A stretch of 64,000 nt of DNA from contig JAFGSA010000046.1 of assembly GCA_016934855.1 (NCBI GenBank), positions 90,848-154,847 on the forward strand, in the 5' to 3' direction. Positions 8,616 through 19,320 of the stretch are shown in pieces. This DNA is from Elusimicrobiota bacterium. GTDB taxonomy: Bacteria > CG03 > SLGR01 > JAFGSA01. The notes beneath the pieces are model-generated. The model ran no database searches and was not told the origin of the DNA. It was given only the letters and a program-made list of their open reading frames with translations. Position numbers and translations under genes: made by a program. The first letter of the stretch is position 1; each line of letters opens with the position of its first letter.

Positions 8616-11600
8616 TTATATCCATATGTACTCATCGCTTGATATCGCCAAGCATTCGCGGTCGCAGTGCGCGCTGGTCTTATTTGCGATCAGCTGCCTC
8701 CTGTAATCCTGTATGGGTCCGCCGTTCCATATCTGGTCCAGCGTACTATCGGCGACGTTGCCGACATTCTTTTTGCAGTAGCACCAGGGATGCACATCGC
8801 CTTTCATGTCGATTATCATGCTCCTCCAAGGATACAGGCAGTACTTCCCGCGCGATTCTTCGCCCGGCGCAGCTTCCTCATCATCCTTTTCGCTGCCTGC
8901 ACCGCTATCCGTACCGCCACCGGGTTCGCGCGGCAAACCGGGCTCATCCCCGGGCCCGCCGGATATGTCTATTGCGCTGGCCATATCGATCCCGGCCGCA
9001 CGGGCCTGTTCCTTCACCTCTCCTACGGCGGCGCGTATGTATTCGACGGCCTTATTGTCGCTTCCGGTAAAAATGTTCTCTTCGCTGTCTCCCAGTATCC
9101 GCAGAATCTTAAGTTTATTGATGCCGTGCTTTTTCAGAAACTTTATTATATCCCCGATCTCCCTGTAATTTGATTTCATTACAACGAAGTAGACGCCGGT
9201 GCTCACGCTGGCGCCGTTTCTTCTTCCCCTGGCCGCGTTTACAAGCCCTATGTTCTTGATCAGCTTGTCGAAATCGGCGCCCGCGCGGATATACTCGTAC
9301 GTGCTCTTTTTAAAACTGTCTATGGAAAAGAATATATCGATATTTGCGGCGGTAAGCCTGTCCGCCCAGTCCTTATCTATAAGCATGCCGCTTGTCACTA
9401 TTTCCTGCTTGAGATCAGGATAGGCCGAAGCGCTGTCGAAAAGCCCGGGGAAATGCTTCGAGAGGAACACCTCGCCGCCGAGCCAGGACACGTTCTCGAG
9501 ATAGGGTATATACTCCACCAGCTCTTCGACCGTATGATCTGGTATATCCCAGGGACTGCTCCTCCAGCCCCTGCACATTATGCACCTGATATTACACCTG
9601 CTTGTCATATGTACGGCCAGGAATGTCGGCCGGGATCCAAGAACTACTTTTTTTTCAATTATCTCCATCTGGTTCAGCATCTTATTGCGGAAACTCAGGC
9701 TCTGATTGCCGGAACTTATCTCTTCCGCCCGCCTGAATTCCTCGGCGGCTTTCTCTCCGGCGCCTTTCTTCTGATAAATATCGCCCAGGCTCAGCCTTAT
9801 TTTCAGGTCTTCATAATCTTTTTTTAGCGCCTTTTCCATATATTCCGCCGCAAGGCCGAACTCCTTTTTCCTTTCGTAAAGCTTTCCGAGTTCCGCAATA
9901 TATTCCCCTGTATCGGGTTTCATCCTGAGTGCTTTCTTTATCTCTTCCAGCGCTTTATCGTATTTCCCCATACAGCAGTACGTCCTGCACAGTTCCCGGC
10001 GCACTTCCGCCGTGTCATATCCTTTTCTTACCGCATGAGCCAGTTCCTTTTCCGCCGCATAGTAATCATTCTTCCTGTTCAGTATCCTGCCCGCTTCCAG
10101 GTGAAACTCTCCCTCGTTCTCAGCCAGCCCGATCGCCCTGCCCAGCATGTCCAGAGCCTGTCCGTATTCACCCTTTTTCTCGAAGACCATGGCCATTTCC
10201 CTGAAAATAAAGGCATCTTCCGGAGAATATTCGAGGGCTTTTCCGTACTCTTCCACAGCCTTTTCCGGCTCCGCCAGCCTGACGTAGGCCCTCGCCAGGT
10301 CCCGGTGTATCTCGGCTCCTTCTTCCCCCCTCTCCAATGCAGTCTTCAGTTCCTGCTCAGCTTTTTCGGCCTGCCCCAGCGCGCTGTACACTTTTCCCAG
10401 CTCGGCGCGGTATCCGCCGTTTTCCGGGTCCAGCTCCACCGCCAACCCGTATTCACGCGCCGCGGCATCATATTCCCCTTTTTTCCTGAATACCCTGCCT
10501 AACCCGGAATGGAGCAGGGCACTCGCAGGCATATCCTTAAGCCCCCTGAGAAGCTCTCTTTCGGATGCCTGACAGTCTCCCCTGGACAGGTAAATCCCCG
10601 CCAGGTCAGCATAGATATCGTCCTCCGCGCAGCCCTTTTTTAGAGCAAGCCTCAGCTCCTTTATGCCCTTCTCATACTTTTCCATTTTCTTGTACACTCT
10701 CCCCAGGTCGCCATGACAGCGCGCGCTGCCTGAATCGAGCTTCAGCGCTTTCTTGAATTCGCCGGCCGCTTTCTGAAGCTCCCTTTCGGATTCATAAACC
10801 CTGCCCAGCTCCACATGCAGTCCGGCATTACCCGGATCGAGTTCCAGGGCACTGAGATAGTTTTCCACCGAAAGACCGTATTTATCCTGTTCGAAATAGA
10901 CCCGTCCGAGATCGGAATACACCTCCGCCGTCTTATAACCGTACTTAAGGGCCTGGGTCAGGTCTTTGACTGCATCCCAGTATCCCCCTTTAAGCCTGTA
11001 CAGCCTTCCCAGGTATGCATAGTATTCGCCGTTTTCAGGCTCCAGCATCACCGCAGCCTGATATTCCTCTATGGCCAGCCTGAGCTCTCCCTTTTTCTCG
11101 TAGACCCTGCCGAGGCACGCGCGGGCCGCGGCATTATCGGGGTCACTCTTTATCCACCTGAAATATATTTCCACCGCCACATCGTATTTCTCCTGCACGG
11201 CATATATCCTGCCCAGGGACCTGAACACATCGGCCCCCGAATACCCTTTAGCCACGGCATCGTTGAAATATCCCGCGGCTTCGCCGTCTTTCCCCCTCCT
11301 TTCGTGCAGTCTTCCGGCAACGGCATAAAGCTGAGCGTCTTCAGGGGCTATTTTGATAGCCGTTTCGATTGCCCGCAGGGCTCTATCGTAGCGGCCTTCA
11401 TATTCAAAGGCAGCCGCCATGCCTTTGTACGCACCCTTGCTGCGGGGATTTTTATCTATGATCGCCCGGTACTCTTTTATGGCCAAAACGGGCTTTCCGG
11501 CCGAGAAACACGCGCGCGCAAGATCCAGGCGGGCATCTTCGGTATCGTAGCCCTTTTTCAAGGAATCGCCGAGGAACTCCATCGCATCGGCGAGCCTGCC

Positions 11601-11903
11601 CATCCGCTCGTACACTCTGCCCATCTCGGCGAGAGCCTCCCCGTCTTCGGGATTTATCGCGGCAGCCTTCCTTAATTCGTCAAGCGCTCTCTCAAGTTCG
11701 CCTTTCTTAAGATATATTCTCCCCATATCTTTGCGGGCATGACTTTCATCAAAACCGCTCTCTATTGCCCCGGACAGCCGTTCGAGAGCCTCGTTATAAG
11801 CCCCTTTTCTTTCATATTCGCAGGCAAGTTCAAACATCAGATCCCCGTTGGCGGGATCTTCCGATAAGGCTTTTTTCAGTTCATCTATCTTCATCATGTT
11901 CAT
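8616..11903 (-). CDS. TPR-radical SAM/SPASM-like protein with the longest TPR array (g9)
   Basis: About 1,095 residues. I count 21 consecutive TPR units over residues 1-735, the most in the window, giving a superhelix of roughly three turns. The core follows with Cys770, Cys774, Cys777 and WLGGEVFLS; the strand after it reads SIDSFKKSTYEYIRAGA (Ser where most have Gly). The loop reads EENIF. A long acidic, Gly-rich disordered stretch (about residues 985-1020) precedes the tail CLYPWRSM ... CYC ... QIWN ... CDREC. The frame is open back to 11972, but a start there would run into g10. The ATG at 11903, before MNMMKIDELKK, matches the usual N-terminal cap of the family. Function unknown; the repeats probably bind a large or extended partner. 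Confidence 0.9.
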   Translation of the reverse strand: MNMMKIDELKKALSEDPANGDLMFELACEYERKGAYNEALERLSGAIESGFDESHARKDMGRIYLKKGELERALDELRKAAAINPEDGEALAEMGRVYERMGRLADAMEFLGDSLKKGYDTEDARLDLARACFSAGKPVLAIKEYRAIIDKNPRSKGAYKGMAAAFEYEGRYDRALRAIETAIKIAPEDAQLYAVAGRLHERRGKDGEAAGYFNDAVAKGYSGADVFRSLGRIYAVQEKYDVAVEIYFRWIKSDPDNAAARACLGRVYEKKGELRLAIEEYQAAVMLEPENGEYYAYLGRLYRLKGGYWDAVKDLTQALKYGYKTAEVYSDLGRVYFEQDKYGLSVENYLSALELDPGNAGLHVELGRVYESERELQKAAGEFKKALKLDSGSARCHGDLGRVYKKMEKYEKGIKELRLALKKGCAEDDIYADLAGIYLSRGDCQASERELLRGLKDMPASALLHSGLGRVFRKKGEYDAAAREYGLAVELDPENGGYRAELGKVYSALGQAEKAEQELKTALERGEEGAEIHRDLARAYVRLAEPEKAVEEYGKALEYSPEDAFIFREMAMVFEKKGEYGQALDMLGRAIGLAENEGEFHLEAGRILNRKNDYYAAEKELAHAVRKGYDTAEVRRELCRTYCCMGKYDKALEEIKKALRMKPDTGEYIAELGKLYERKKEFGLAAEYMEKALKKDYEDLKIRLSLGDIYQKKGAGEKAAEEFRRAEEISSGNQSLSFRNKMLNQMEIIEKKVVLGSRPTFLAVHMTSRCNIRCIMCRGWRSSPWDIPDHTVEELVEYIPYLENVSWLGGEVFLSKHFPGLFDSASAYPDLKQEIVTSGMLIDKDWADRLTAANIDIFFSIDSFKKSTYEYIRAGADFDKLIKNIGLVNAARGRRNGASVSTGVYFVVMKSNYREIGDIIKFLKKHGINKLKILRILGDSEENIFTGSDNKAVEYIRAAVGEVKEQARAAGIDMASAIDISGGPGDEPGLPREPGGGTDSGAGSEKDDEEAAPGEESRGKYCLYPWRSMIIDMKGDVHPWCYCKKNVGNVADSTLDQIWNGGPIQDYRRQLIANKTSAHCDRECLAISSDEYIWI

Positions 11904-11920
11904 TATATATCCGGGCTCCG

Positions 11921-13741
11921 TCACATGAAATCCAGCTGAAGGGACTCCTTCGGGATAACGCCCGAAATACACCCCGAATTACACGCATCCGCAAAATGAC
12001 CTTTAATCATGCTCTCCCTGAGGGCCTGCATCCCCGCGCTGTTCCAGGCTTCCCTGATACCGCTCTTGACCGCGTCGCCGATTTCATAATCCGGGCAGAA
12101 GCAGTAGGATGTGACCTTCCCGGCAACATTTATATTCATCATCTGCCACGGGAAAAGGCAGGACGCCTCGCCGTATTCTGTTTTCGTCTTCTTCCTCATT
12201 TTTCCTTTACGATCGGCGCGGCTCGGAGCGGGTTCATTGTATCCGGCGTAAACGGCGTTTACCGCATGGAGGCCGGCCGCGGGAGCCTGCTCGAGAATAC
12301 CTTCGACGGCCTTTCTTATGAATTCGCCTTCCTTTTTCCCGCGGTAGAACGCATCAGCCCTGTTAATGCTGTCCTTTGCAGGGACGATTATCAGCTTGTT
12401 GAACCCGTATTTCCTGACAAAATCCATTATCCCGGGCAGTTCGCGGTAATTCTGTTCCATGACGACCATCTGCATGGCAAGGTCAGCGGACCCGCCGCCA
12501 GGCCGGCGCCTGTACTCATTGACCAGCGCGAGGTTCTCAAGGAGCGTATCAAAATCCCCGCCCACCCTGATGCTCTCGTATGCTTCCTTTGTAAAACCGT
12601 CTACGGAAACGACAAGGTCGGCGCCGCTCGACGCCAACAGCTTTGCCCACCCCCTGTCTATGAGCAGTCCGTTGGTGAACACCGTCTGGCGGAGGCTGGA
12701 AAACGAACAGGCTTCCTCGAAAAGGCTCCTGAAGGAAGGAGCCAGCAGCGGTTCGCCCCCGAGCCAGGTCACGTACTGAAGCACGGGGAACAGCTGACGC
12801 ACTTCTCTTATCACTCTTTCATCCAGGTCTTCCGGGTCCTGCCACCCGCCGCACATCACGCACTTCAGGTTGCATCTGTTCGTCAGGAACACGGCCAGGC
12901 TCCTGGGCAGGGACTCGAGCCTGGTCTTTTTTCCGGTGATCTCCATTTCATTGAGGATCCAGTTTTTAAACCAGGGTTTATCCCTGTCGGCGCTCATCCC
13001 GGAAGCCCTCTCGAATTCCTCCATCGCCTCGGCATCCTGCCCGGCGGCACGGGCGATCCTCCCGAGCAGGATATGAAAATCTCCGTCCTGGCGGCATCCG
13101 GGCGCACCCGAGTCTTCAGCCTTCCTGTATTCTTCCGAAGCTTTTTTATAGTCGCCCAGCTCCCTGTGCAGGCCCGCTATTTCCAGATGAAGCGCACCGT
13201 CTTCCGGGCTCAGTTCCGCTGCTTTTCCGAATTCAATCAGCGCTTTCCTGTAATTATTCATTTTATGATATACCCTGGCCAGCTCCCTGTGTATCTCCGC
13301 GGTATCCATTCCCCTTTTTACCGCTTTCCTGAACTCTTTTTCGGCCGGCACGTACTCTCCCTTATTCTTATACGCCAGGCCCAGCTCCCTGTTTATCTCT
13401 ACCGTATCATATCCCTTCCCGGCCGCTTCGCGCAGTTCCCTTACGGCATCTTCATAAGCCCCTGTTATATTATGGACGGTACCCAGAACCGCGTATATCT
13501 CACCGCAGCCGGGCTTTAGTATCAGTGCCTTATTCAATTCTTCTTCCGCCCTGTCGAACATGCGCTGTTTAAAATAGTTTACTCCCATATCAATGCGCAC
13601 CCTGCCCTCATCATATCCGCATTCCAGCGCTTTCTCAAGCTCCCTGACCGCTTCGAGATACATGTTCCTGTCTCTGAAATTACAGGCATTCTCGAAATAC
13701 CTCTGGCCCATATACGCATAATCCCTGTTTTCTGTTTCCAT
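11921..13741 (-). CDS. TPR-radical SAM/SPASM-like protein, SIN subclass (g10)
   Basis: About 606 residues: seven TPRs (about 10-245), the junction LNEMEITGKKTRLES, then Cys290, Cys294, Cys297 (CVMC) and WLGGEPLLA, in which Pro replaces the usual Val. The loop motif is PAKDSIN, which groups it with g14, g15, g16 and g20. The tail is CLFPWQMMN (Cys528), CFC (547/549), EAWN and CNSGC (587/591), ending in a GVIPKESLQLDF-type extension. Two starts are possible: an ATG at 13741 (used here) and a TTG at 13747 that overlaps the g11 stop. Neither has an ideally spaced ribosome site. Substrate unknown. Confidence 0.9.
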   Translation of the reverse strand: METENRDYAYMGQRYFENACNFRDRNMYLEAVRELEKALECGYDEGRVRIDMGVNYFKQRMFDRAEEELNKALILKPGCGEIYAVLGTVHNITGAYEDAVRELREAAGKGYDTVEINRELGLAYKNKGEYVPAEKEFRKAVKRGMDTAEIHRELARVYHKMNNYRKALIEFGKAAELSPEDGALHLEIAGLHRELGDYKKASEEYRKAEDSGAPGCRQDGDFHILLGRIARAAGQDAEAMEEFERASGMSADRDKPWFKNWILNEMEITGKKTRLESLPRSLAVFLTNRCNLKCVMCGGWQDPEDLDERVIREVRQLFPVLQYVTWLGGEPLLAPSFRSLFEEACSFSSLRQTVFTNGLLIDRGWAKLLASSGADLVVSVDGFTKEAYESIRVGGDFDTLLENLALVNEYRRRPGGGSADLAMQMVVMEQNYRELPGIMDFVRKYGFNKLIIVPAKDSINRADAFYRGKKEGEFIRKAVEGILEQAPAAGLHAVNAVYAGYNEPAPSRADRKGKMRKKTKTEYGEASCLFPWQMMNINVAGKVTSYCFCPDYEIGDAVKSGIREAWNSAGMQALRESMIKGHFADACNSGCISGVIPKESLQLDFM

Positions 13742-13743
13742 TA

Positions 13744-16500
13744 TCAACTGTTTTTCTTCACCTCTCTATGTATCCTGGCTATATCCTTCTTGTCGCTGTA
13801 TCTGGAATAAAGATAAAAAAGGAAATGTTCCTCCTCGAACATGGGAAACCCTTTCTCGTCATCCAGGCTCGCCCTCAGGTACTTATAATGATCTATTGTC
13901 TGCTCAAGCTTTTCTTCCCATTCAAGACCGCCTTCTTCGTCGAACCCGTATCTTACGAACTCCAGGATATCCTTCTCCGGATGGCCGCTCACATCGACAG
14001 GTCTTATATTGCGTATACCGTATTTCCCGGGATTCAGGAACAGCCTGCTGTCGTCCCTTATACTGAGCACATTGTAATAGCGGGTATTGATACAGTCCCT
14101 GTTCCTCTGAAGGAATTCGGACATCATCTCTACATCCGTCTTTTCCTCGAAAGGGAACCCGCATATGGTCTGTACCCCGACCCATATACCGGCTTCATGG
14201 GTCATCCGCAGGATCTTTTCGAACTTCTTCAGGTTCATTTGCTTCTGTATGTAGGCCAGGAGCCTGCTGCTGCCCGTCTCCATGCCGTAGATAAGCCTTA
14301 TGCACCCGGCCCGGCGCATCTTGCGCAGCAGGTCCTCGTCCATATTGTCTCCTCTTACGCTGTCGCACCATAATACCCTGAGACCCGAATCTATTATCCT
14401 GTCGCAGAATTCATGCACGTATTTTTTCGAAATATTAAGTGTCGTGTTCATAAAGAATATGCCGTCCACGCCGTGCCGGTCTTTCAGCTCTTTCACATAC
14501 GATACGGCTCTTTCCGGGCTCAGCACGCGAACGAGCTTGTCCGATCCCGAGGAAGGGCAGAATATGCATCTGTAAGGACAGTCCTGCACCATCCTCAAAG
14601 ATGCCAGGAGGATCCCGCTTTTGCAGAATTCCCCGTAAACAGCCGCCGCCTCTTCGCCGCAGCCGGAAACATGGTGAAGATTATTGTACCTGTAAAGATC
14701 AACGGGCAGACCCGAGAAATCCGGCTTCACGTACCACGCCACTTCGCTGCTTTCTATAAGTCTGCCGCCGTCAGCCACTTTCAGTCCGGGCACCCCGCCC
14801 GCATCGCAGCCGTACTTAAGGCCCAGGAGCAGCTTGAGCAGGGGTTTTTCCCCCTGCCCCTTTATACAGTGATCAATGCTGCTGCCGTATTCCTGAAGCA
14901 AACGGTAATACGAGAAATTGAAGCCCCCCGCGATTATGACAAGAGAGTACTTCTTCTTGAGGTACGAGGAAAGCGCCAGTATAAACATTATGGTAGCATT
15001 ATTCTTCGTGAATTCGGGAACTGACAGGAGAACGACGTCATAGCCCCCGAACCCGGCCTTGCCGTCTACAATCCCCATTATCCCGTCAAGAGATGCATCT
15101 TCGGCTCCCCGGCAATACCTTATTATCCTGCCTTCGTCGAAGAACGGGGCCGTGTCCACCTTCTCGTCTTCGCGGCCGTACCTGTTATCGTGATTGATCC
15201 TTATATTCAGGTCGTCCAGATCCGGGTTAAAACCGTTTTTCCTCATATAGTCGGCAAGCTGGCCGACAGCAAGGGGCAGGATGAGAGTATGGTCGAGTTC
15301 GCCGGTCTTTATAAGGGAAAACAGCGGTGTTTTTACGAGCTTTATCCTGAGATCCTTCTTCTTCCCTTTTCCGCGGTTATTCTCGAGCCAGTCTACCAGG
15401 GCAGCATTTTTCCTCCTGTCATCTTCTTCGGACAGCTCTGTCGCCTGGATGCTCCTCTCCAGCCACAGGTCATACTTTCTCGTATCCTGGTATACCTTGA
15501 CCAGGCCTTCCAGGGCAAAACTCCTTTTATTTATCTCAAGCGCGCGTTTGAACTCCTTCTCTGCCTCAGGATATTTTCCGGCATCGGCATATATCCTTCC
15601 AAGTCCCAGGTGCGCCGCCTCATCTTTTTCGTCTCTTTTTACCGCTTCCGCGTAATATTTCATCGCTTTTTCCCGGCTGTATTTTCCGTACCCCCTGTCT
15701 CCGAAAATATCTCCCAGTAAAGTAAAGACTTTTGCGCAGGCGTCTTCGCTTTCCGCCGCGATCCCCAGCTCCCCGGCGGCATCGTCGTATCTTCCCAGAT
15801 ACTTGTACACGTATCCCAGTTCTCTATGGACTTCGCAGGCATCGTATCCTTTCTCCAGAGCCAGGTTATACTGCCCTGCAGCTCCATCGAGGTCACGGGA
15901 ACTGTTACAGATATTACCCAGCTCATAATTCAGTTCTCCTTCTTCCGGATCAAGTTCCGCTGCGGCCAGAAACTGTTTCTTTGCCTTTTCATTCTCGCCA
16001 AGCCTGAAGTACAGCCTTCCGAGCGCGCGGCGCATGCCGGGATGCCCGGGATTCTTCCCGAGAGCCTCTTCAAGTTCGCTGACAGCCAGGCCGTCCCTGC
16101 CTTTCCGCTCGTACAGCATGCTTATTTCAATATGCAGTTCAGGCTCCTCCGCAGCGCCGGCGCCCATGCCTTTCCTGTACTCCTCCAGCGCTTCGTCGTA
16201 CCTTCCGTCAGCGCAATACGCACGGCCCAGCTCGACATGCATGCCGCACGATTCCACGCCTTGTTCCAGCGCTTTCTCCAGCTCCGCCGCTGCCCGGGAC
16301 TCATGACCGCTGTCGCGGTATATCCTGGCTATATCCCTGAACGCATGCGCGGCATCGAAACCGTTCTTCACCGATTTTCTCAGCTCTTTTACGGCCTCTT
16401 CGTACTTCCCTTCTTTCTCATATACCCACGCGAGACGGGCATTCAGATCCCCGCGGGAAGGGTCCGATCTCAGTTCTTTGATTATGGTCTTTTTATCCAT
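13744..16500 (-). CDS. TPR-B12-binding-like-radical SAM protein (g11)
   Basis: A 918-residue protein of the second architecture. About ten TPRs (residues 5-370) are followed by a Rossmann-type region resembling cobalamin-binding domains (about 385-600): LAVGQLADYMRKNG, then YDVVLLSVP, then LVIIAGG, then GQGEKPLLKLL. The radical SAM motif is Cys641-PYR-Cys645-IF-Cys648, followed by FFMNTTLNI, RAGCIRLIYGMETGS and ICGFPFE, as in BchE-like enzymes. The classical DxHxxG cobalamin motif is not visible, so B12 binding may be His-off or lost. There is no SPASM-like tail. It is the first of a run of three such genes (g11-g13). A GGGGAGA site precedes the ATG. Substrate unknown. Confidence 0.9.
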   Translation of the reverse strand: MDKKTIIKELRSDPSRGDLNARLAWVYEKEGKYEEAVKELRKSVKNGFDAAHAFRDIARIYRDSGHESRAAAELEKALEQGVESCGMHVELGRAYCADGRYDEALEEYRKGMGAGAAEEPELHIEISMLYERKGRDGLAVSELEEALGKNPGHPGMRRALGRLYFRLGENEKAKKQFLAAAELDPEEGELNYELGNICNSSRDLDGAAGQYNLALEKGYDACEVHRELGYVYKYLGRYDDAAGELGIAAESEDACAKVFTLLGDIFGDRGYGKYSREKAMKYYAEAVKRDEKDEAAHLGLGRIYADAGKYPEAEKEFKRALEINKRSFALEGLVKVYQDTRKYDLWLERSIQATELSEEDDRRKNAALVDWLENNRGKGKKKDLRIKLVKTPLFSLIKTGELDHTLILPLAVGQLADYMRKNGFNPDLDDLNIRINHDNRYGREDEKVDTAPFFDEGRIIRYCRGAEDASLDGIMGIVDGKAGFGGYDVVLLSVPEFTKNNATIMFILALSSYLKKKYSLVIIAGGFNFSYYRLLQEYGSSIDHCIKGQGEKPLLKLLLGLKYGCDAGGVPGLKVADGGRLIESSEVAWYVKPDFSGLPVDLYRYNNLHHVSGCGEEAAAVYGEFCKSGILLASLRMVQDCPYRCIFCPSSGSDKLVRVLSPERAVSYVKELKDRHGVDGIFFMNTTLNISKKYVHEFCDRIIDSGLRVLWCDSVRGDNMDEDLLRKMRRAGCIRLIYGMETGSSRLLAYIQKQMNLKKFEKILRMTHEAGIWVGVQTICGFPFEEKTDVEMMSEFLQRNRDCINTRYYNVLSIRDDSRLFLNPGKYGIRNIRPVDVSGHPEKDILEFVRYGFDEEGGLEWEEKLEQTIDHYKYLRASLDDEKGFPMFEEEHFLFYLYSRYSDKKDIARIHREVKKNS

Positions 16501-16515
16501 TCTCCCCGGATGATC

Positions 16516-19320
16516 TCATCGGCGCGGCTCATCCGCCCGCGCGGCCGCGGCGGACATGGCTTCTACGACTTTATCATACATTTCCACAACCTTGCTTTTG
16601 TCACCGTACCTGGAATAAAGGTAATACAGGAAATATACGTCTTCGTAATCAGGGAACTCGCTGCCCAGCCGCGCCGCTTCCACGACGCGCCTGTAGCGCC
16701 CGGTTATCTGGGCCATCTTGTCTTCCCATTTTAGACCGCCCACTTCGTCAAATCCGTAATTCAGGTACTTCATATCGCCGCCGGCGCGGCCGGAATCTTC
16801 GCACCTGAATATGTTCTCTATCCCGTACTTCGCGGGATACTTGATGAGCTTGCTGCCTTCTCTCAGGAAAAACTTATTATTGTAGATCCTGTTTATGTAT
16901 TTACGGTTCCTCGAGATAAAATCAAGCGACAGCCGGAAATCCTCTTCGGTCTCGCCGGGAAGCCCGCATATTATCTCCAGCCTGGTCCATATGCCAGCTT
17001 CGTCGGTCCATCTCAGTATCTTCTCGAGCCCCGCGGGACTTATGCGCTTATCTATATATCTGAGCATCCTGGGACTGCCTGTTTCAAGTCCGTAAACAAG
17101 GCTCACGCAGCCGGCTTTGCGCATCTTGATCAATGTTCTGCGGTCCAGGTTATCCCCCCTGGCGCAGTCCGACCAGAGGACCTTTAACCCGGAGTCTATT
17201 ATTCTGTCGCAGAACTCGTTAACGTATTTCCTGGAGATATTTATCATCTTGTTCATCAGGAAAAATCCCGTAACGTCATACCTGTCTTTTATTTCTTTCA
17301 TGTAATCAACGGCTCTCCCGGGGCTGAATATCTGCGTCAGCCTGCCGAACGAGGAGGCGCAGAAAACACAGGAATGCGGACAGCCCTGCTGCATTATCAG
17401 CGGAGCTATAAGTATACCGCTCTCATTGAAATCCCTCAAAACCTGTTTCGTCTCCTCATCGGTATTCCCGTATTCGCGGTTATGCCTGTAACGGTATTTA
17501 TCGATAGGCAGACCGGTGAAATCGGGAACTTCGGGAAAGACCTCCCCCGGATCATTCAGCAGTTTGCCGTCTTCTATCTTCAGGCCGGGCATGCCCGATA
17601 TATCAATACCGCTTCTGAGGGCAGTCAGCATCTTGAAAAGGGGTTTTTCCCCCGCGCCCTTCACTATATAATCGATACTCCCGCTGTTAGCGAGTATCAG
17701 CGGATACATGTAGGGATCGAAACCTCCTACTATGATCAGGGGATTATATTTATCTTTTATGTACCTGGTGAACGCAAGCGCAAATACGATCGAAGCCTCT
17801 GTATGGAGCTCATAAGGAATGGATATGAGTATCGCGTCATATCCCTTAAGTTCGGTCTTCTTCTCGAGGCGTTCCATTAACGAGTTTACCGCCGGGTCTT
17901 GAGCCCCGTTAGCATAATCCAGGATCCTCTGTGTTTCGCAGAAGATCTCCTTTCCTATTCTGTCTACGGAAGGACCGAACCTGTTATCGTAATTGACCCT
18001 GATATGCAGATCATCCTGGTCTATATCGAACCCGTTTTTCCTGAGATACGAGGTTATCTGGGATATACTCAGCGGCAGGAGCATCGAATAATCAAGCCTG
18101 TCGTCGCCCTCATCCGCTACGTCTATCAGGTCCGGGACCCTTATTATCTTGACCCTGAACCGTTCACCTTCTTTCGGCCCGCGCATCTGCGATATCCCGA
18201 GGTTCTCCCTGGCGGCATCCTTACTGTCCAGCTCGATAAACCTGTAAATATACTCGAAACTGAGGTCATATCTTCCCTGTGCCTGATAAGCCAGCCCGAG
18301 CCTCATCAAGACGTGCTTCGAGGGTTCGATCTTTTCCGCTTTTCTGAACTCCCTGACAGCAGAGCCGTAATCTCCCATATAATAGTATACCCCTCCCAGA
18401 TCGCGGAATAAGCGCTCGTCTTCCATCCCCAGTCTCGCCGCTTCGCTGAAATCCGAGGCTGCCTGCCTGAACTCCGCCGCGGATATCGCGTAATCCTCTT
18501 CGTCTTCGTTTCTGCAGGCATATATCCCCCCGGCCGCGACATCCGCGTCTATACCCTTTTCGTCATATTCCATACCCAGTAATTCGGCGCGGTTTTTCAG
18601 GGCTTTCCTGTAGTGGCTCCTCCCCTTGTCATAATACGCGAGCCGCAGGCATTTTTGCAGGCTGCCGGACGATATCCCGGAACCCGCAGCTTCTTTCAGT
18701 ACCTTTATCGCGGATTCATAATCTTTCTTCTCCTTATATACTTCCGAAAGGGCCTCGTACAGGCGGGAGTTCCCCGGGTTTAGTCCTATGGCTTTCCTGA
18801 GAACATTTTCCGCAGAATCGATGTCTTTCCTGTGCCTGTACACCCGGCCCAGACCTGCGAGGGCCTTCTCGTTATCGGGGTTCATGCTGCGGGCTTTTTC
18901 GAATTCCTCGAATGCCCTGTCATCCATGCCCAGTCCGGAATATATCCTGCCGAGGTCTGTATGGACGTCTTCCGAGACATAACCCTTCTCCAGGGCATCT
19001 TCGAGTTTTTCCGCTGCGAGCCGGAGTCTGTTCGCTCCTTCATGTATCCTGCCGAGTTCGGCCAGGATCTCTCCGTCGCTCCGGTCCAGCTTTGCGGCTT
19101 TTTCGAACTCCGATATGGCCATGTCCGCCATACCCATCTTCCTGTATATCCTGCCCATGTCCTTCCTGGCATGTACCTCGTCGAACCCCTCGCAGATGGC
19201 TTCTTCCAGCTCTTTTACGGCCTCACTGTATTTTCCCTTCTTTTCGAGTTCGCAGGCCGAATCAAAAAGCCTGCCCGGGATATCGCCGCCTTTTTCCCTG
19301 CTATTTACCCGTTTTCCCAT
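16516..19320 (-). CDS. TPR-B12-binding-like-radical SAM protein (g12)
   Basis: A 934-residue sister of g13. It has about ten TPRs up to residue 380, interrupted near residue 250-275 by a non-TPR insert containing GIDAD, GGIYACR and EDY, which g13 also has. The B12-binding-like region (about 395-615) reads LSISQITSYLRKNG, YDAILISIP, LIIVGGFD and GAGEKPLFKML. The radical SAM motif is Cys647-PHS-Cys651-VF-Cys654 preceded by MQQG, with SLVYGLETGSPRML and ICGLPGETEED downstream. The C-terminal 80 residues (GLKWEDK ... YYLYSRYGDKS) are conserved among g11, g12, g13 and g23. Its start overlaps the end of g13 by 20 nt. No DxHxxG is seen. Probably a cobalamin-type radical SAM enzyme of unknown substrate. 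Confidence 0.9.
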   Translation of the reverse strand: MGKRVNSREKGGDIPGRLFDSACELEKKGKYSEAVKELEEAICEGFDEVHARKDMGRIYRKMGMADMAISEFEKAAKLDRSDGEILAELGRIHEGANRLRLAAEKLEDALEKGYVSEDVHTDLGRIYSGLGMDDRAFEEFEKARSMNPDNEKALAGLGRVYRHRKDIDSAENVLRKAIGLNPGNSRLYEALSEVYKEKKDYESAIKVLKEAAGSGISSGSLQKCLRLAYYDKGRSHYRKALKNRAELLGMEYDEKGIDADVAAGGIYACRNEDEEDYAISAAEFRQAASDFSEAARLGMEDERLFRDLGGVYYYMGDYGSAVREFRKAEKIEPSKHVLMRLGLAYQAQGRYDLSFEYIYRFIELDSKDAARENLGISQMRGPKEGERFRVKIIRVPDLIDVADEGDDRLDYSMLLPLSISQITSYLRKNGFDIDQDDLHIRVNYDNRFGPSVDRIGKEIFCETQRILDYANGAQDPAVNSLMERLEKKTELKGYDAILISIPYELHTEASIVFALAFTRYIKDKYNPLIIVGGFDPYMYPLILANSGSIDYIVKGAGEKPLFKMLTALRSGIDISGMPGLKIEDGKLLNDPGEVFPEVPDFTGLPIDKYRYRHNREYGNTDEETKQVLRDFNESGILIAPLIMQQGCPHSCVFCASSFGRLTQIFSPGRAVDYMKEIKDRYDVTGFFLMNKMINISRKYVNEFCDRIIDSGLKVLWSDCARGDNLDRRTLIKMRKAGCVSLVYGLETGSPRMLRYIDKRISPAGLEKILRWTDEAGIWTRLEIICGLPGETEEDFRLSLDFISRNRKYINRIYNNKFFLREGSKLIKYPAKYGIENIFRCEDSGRAGGDMKYLNYGFDEVGGLKWEDKMAQITGRYRRVVEAARLGSEFPDYEDVYFLYYLYSRYGDKSKVVEMYDKVVEAMSAAAARADEPRR

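Noticed and set aside
11765..13519. A 584-codon open frame on the plus strand
   Set aside because: It lies antisense to g10, whose TPR and radical SAM motifs are clear. The plus-strand product has no recognisable domain and the skewed composition of a shadow frame.
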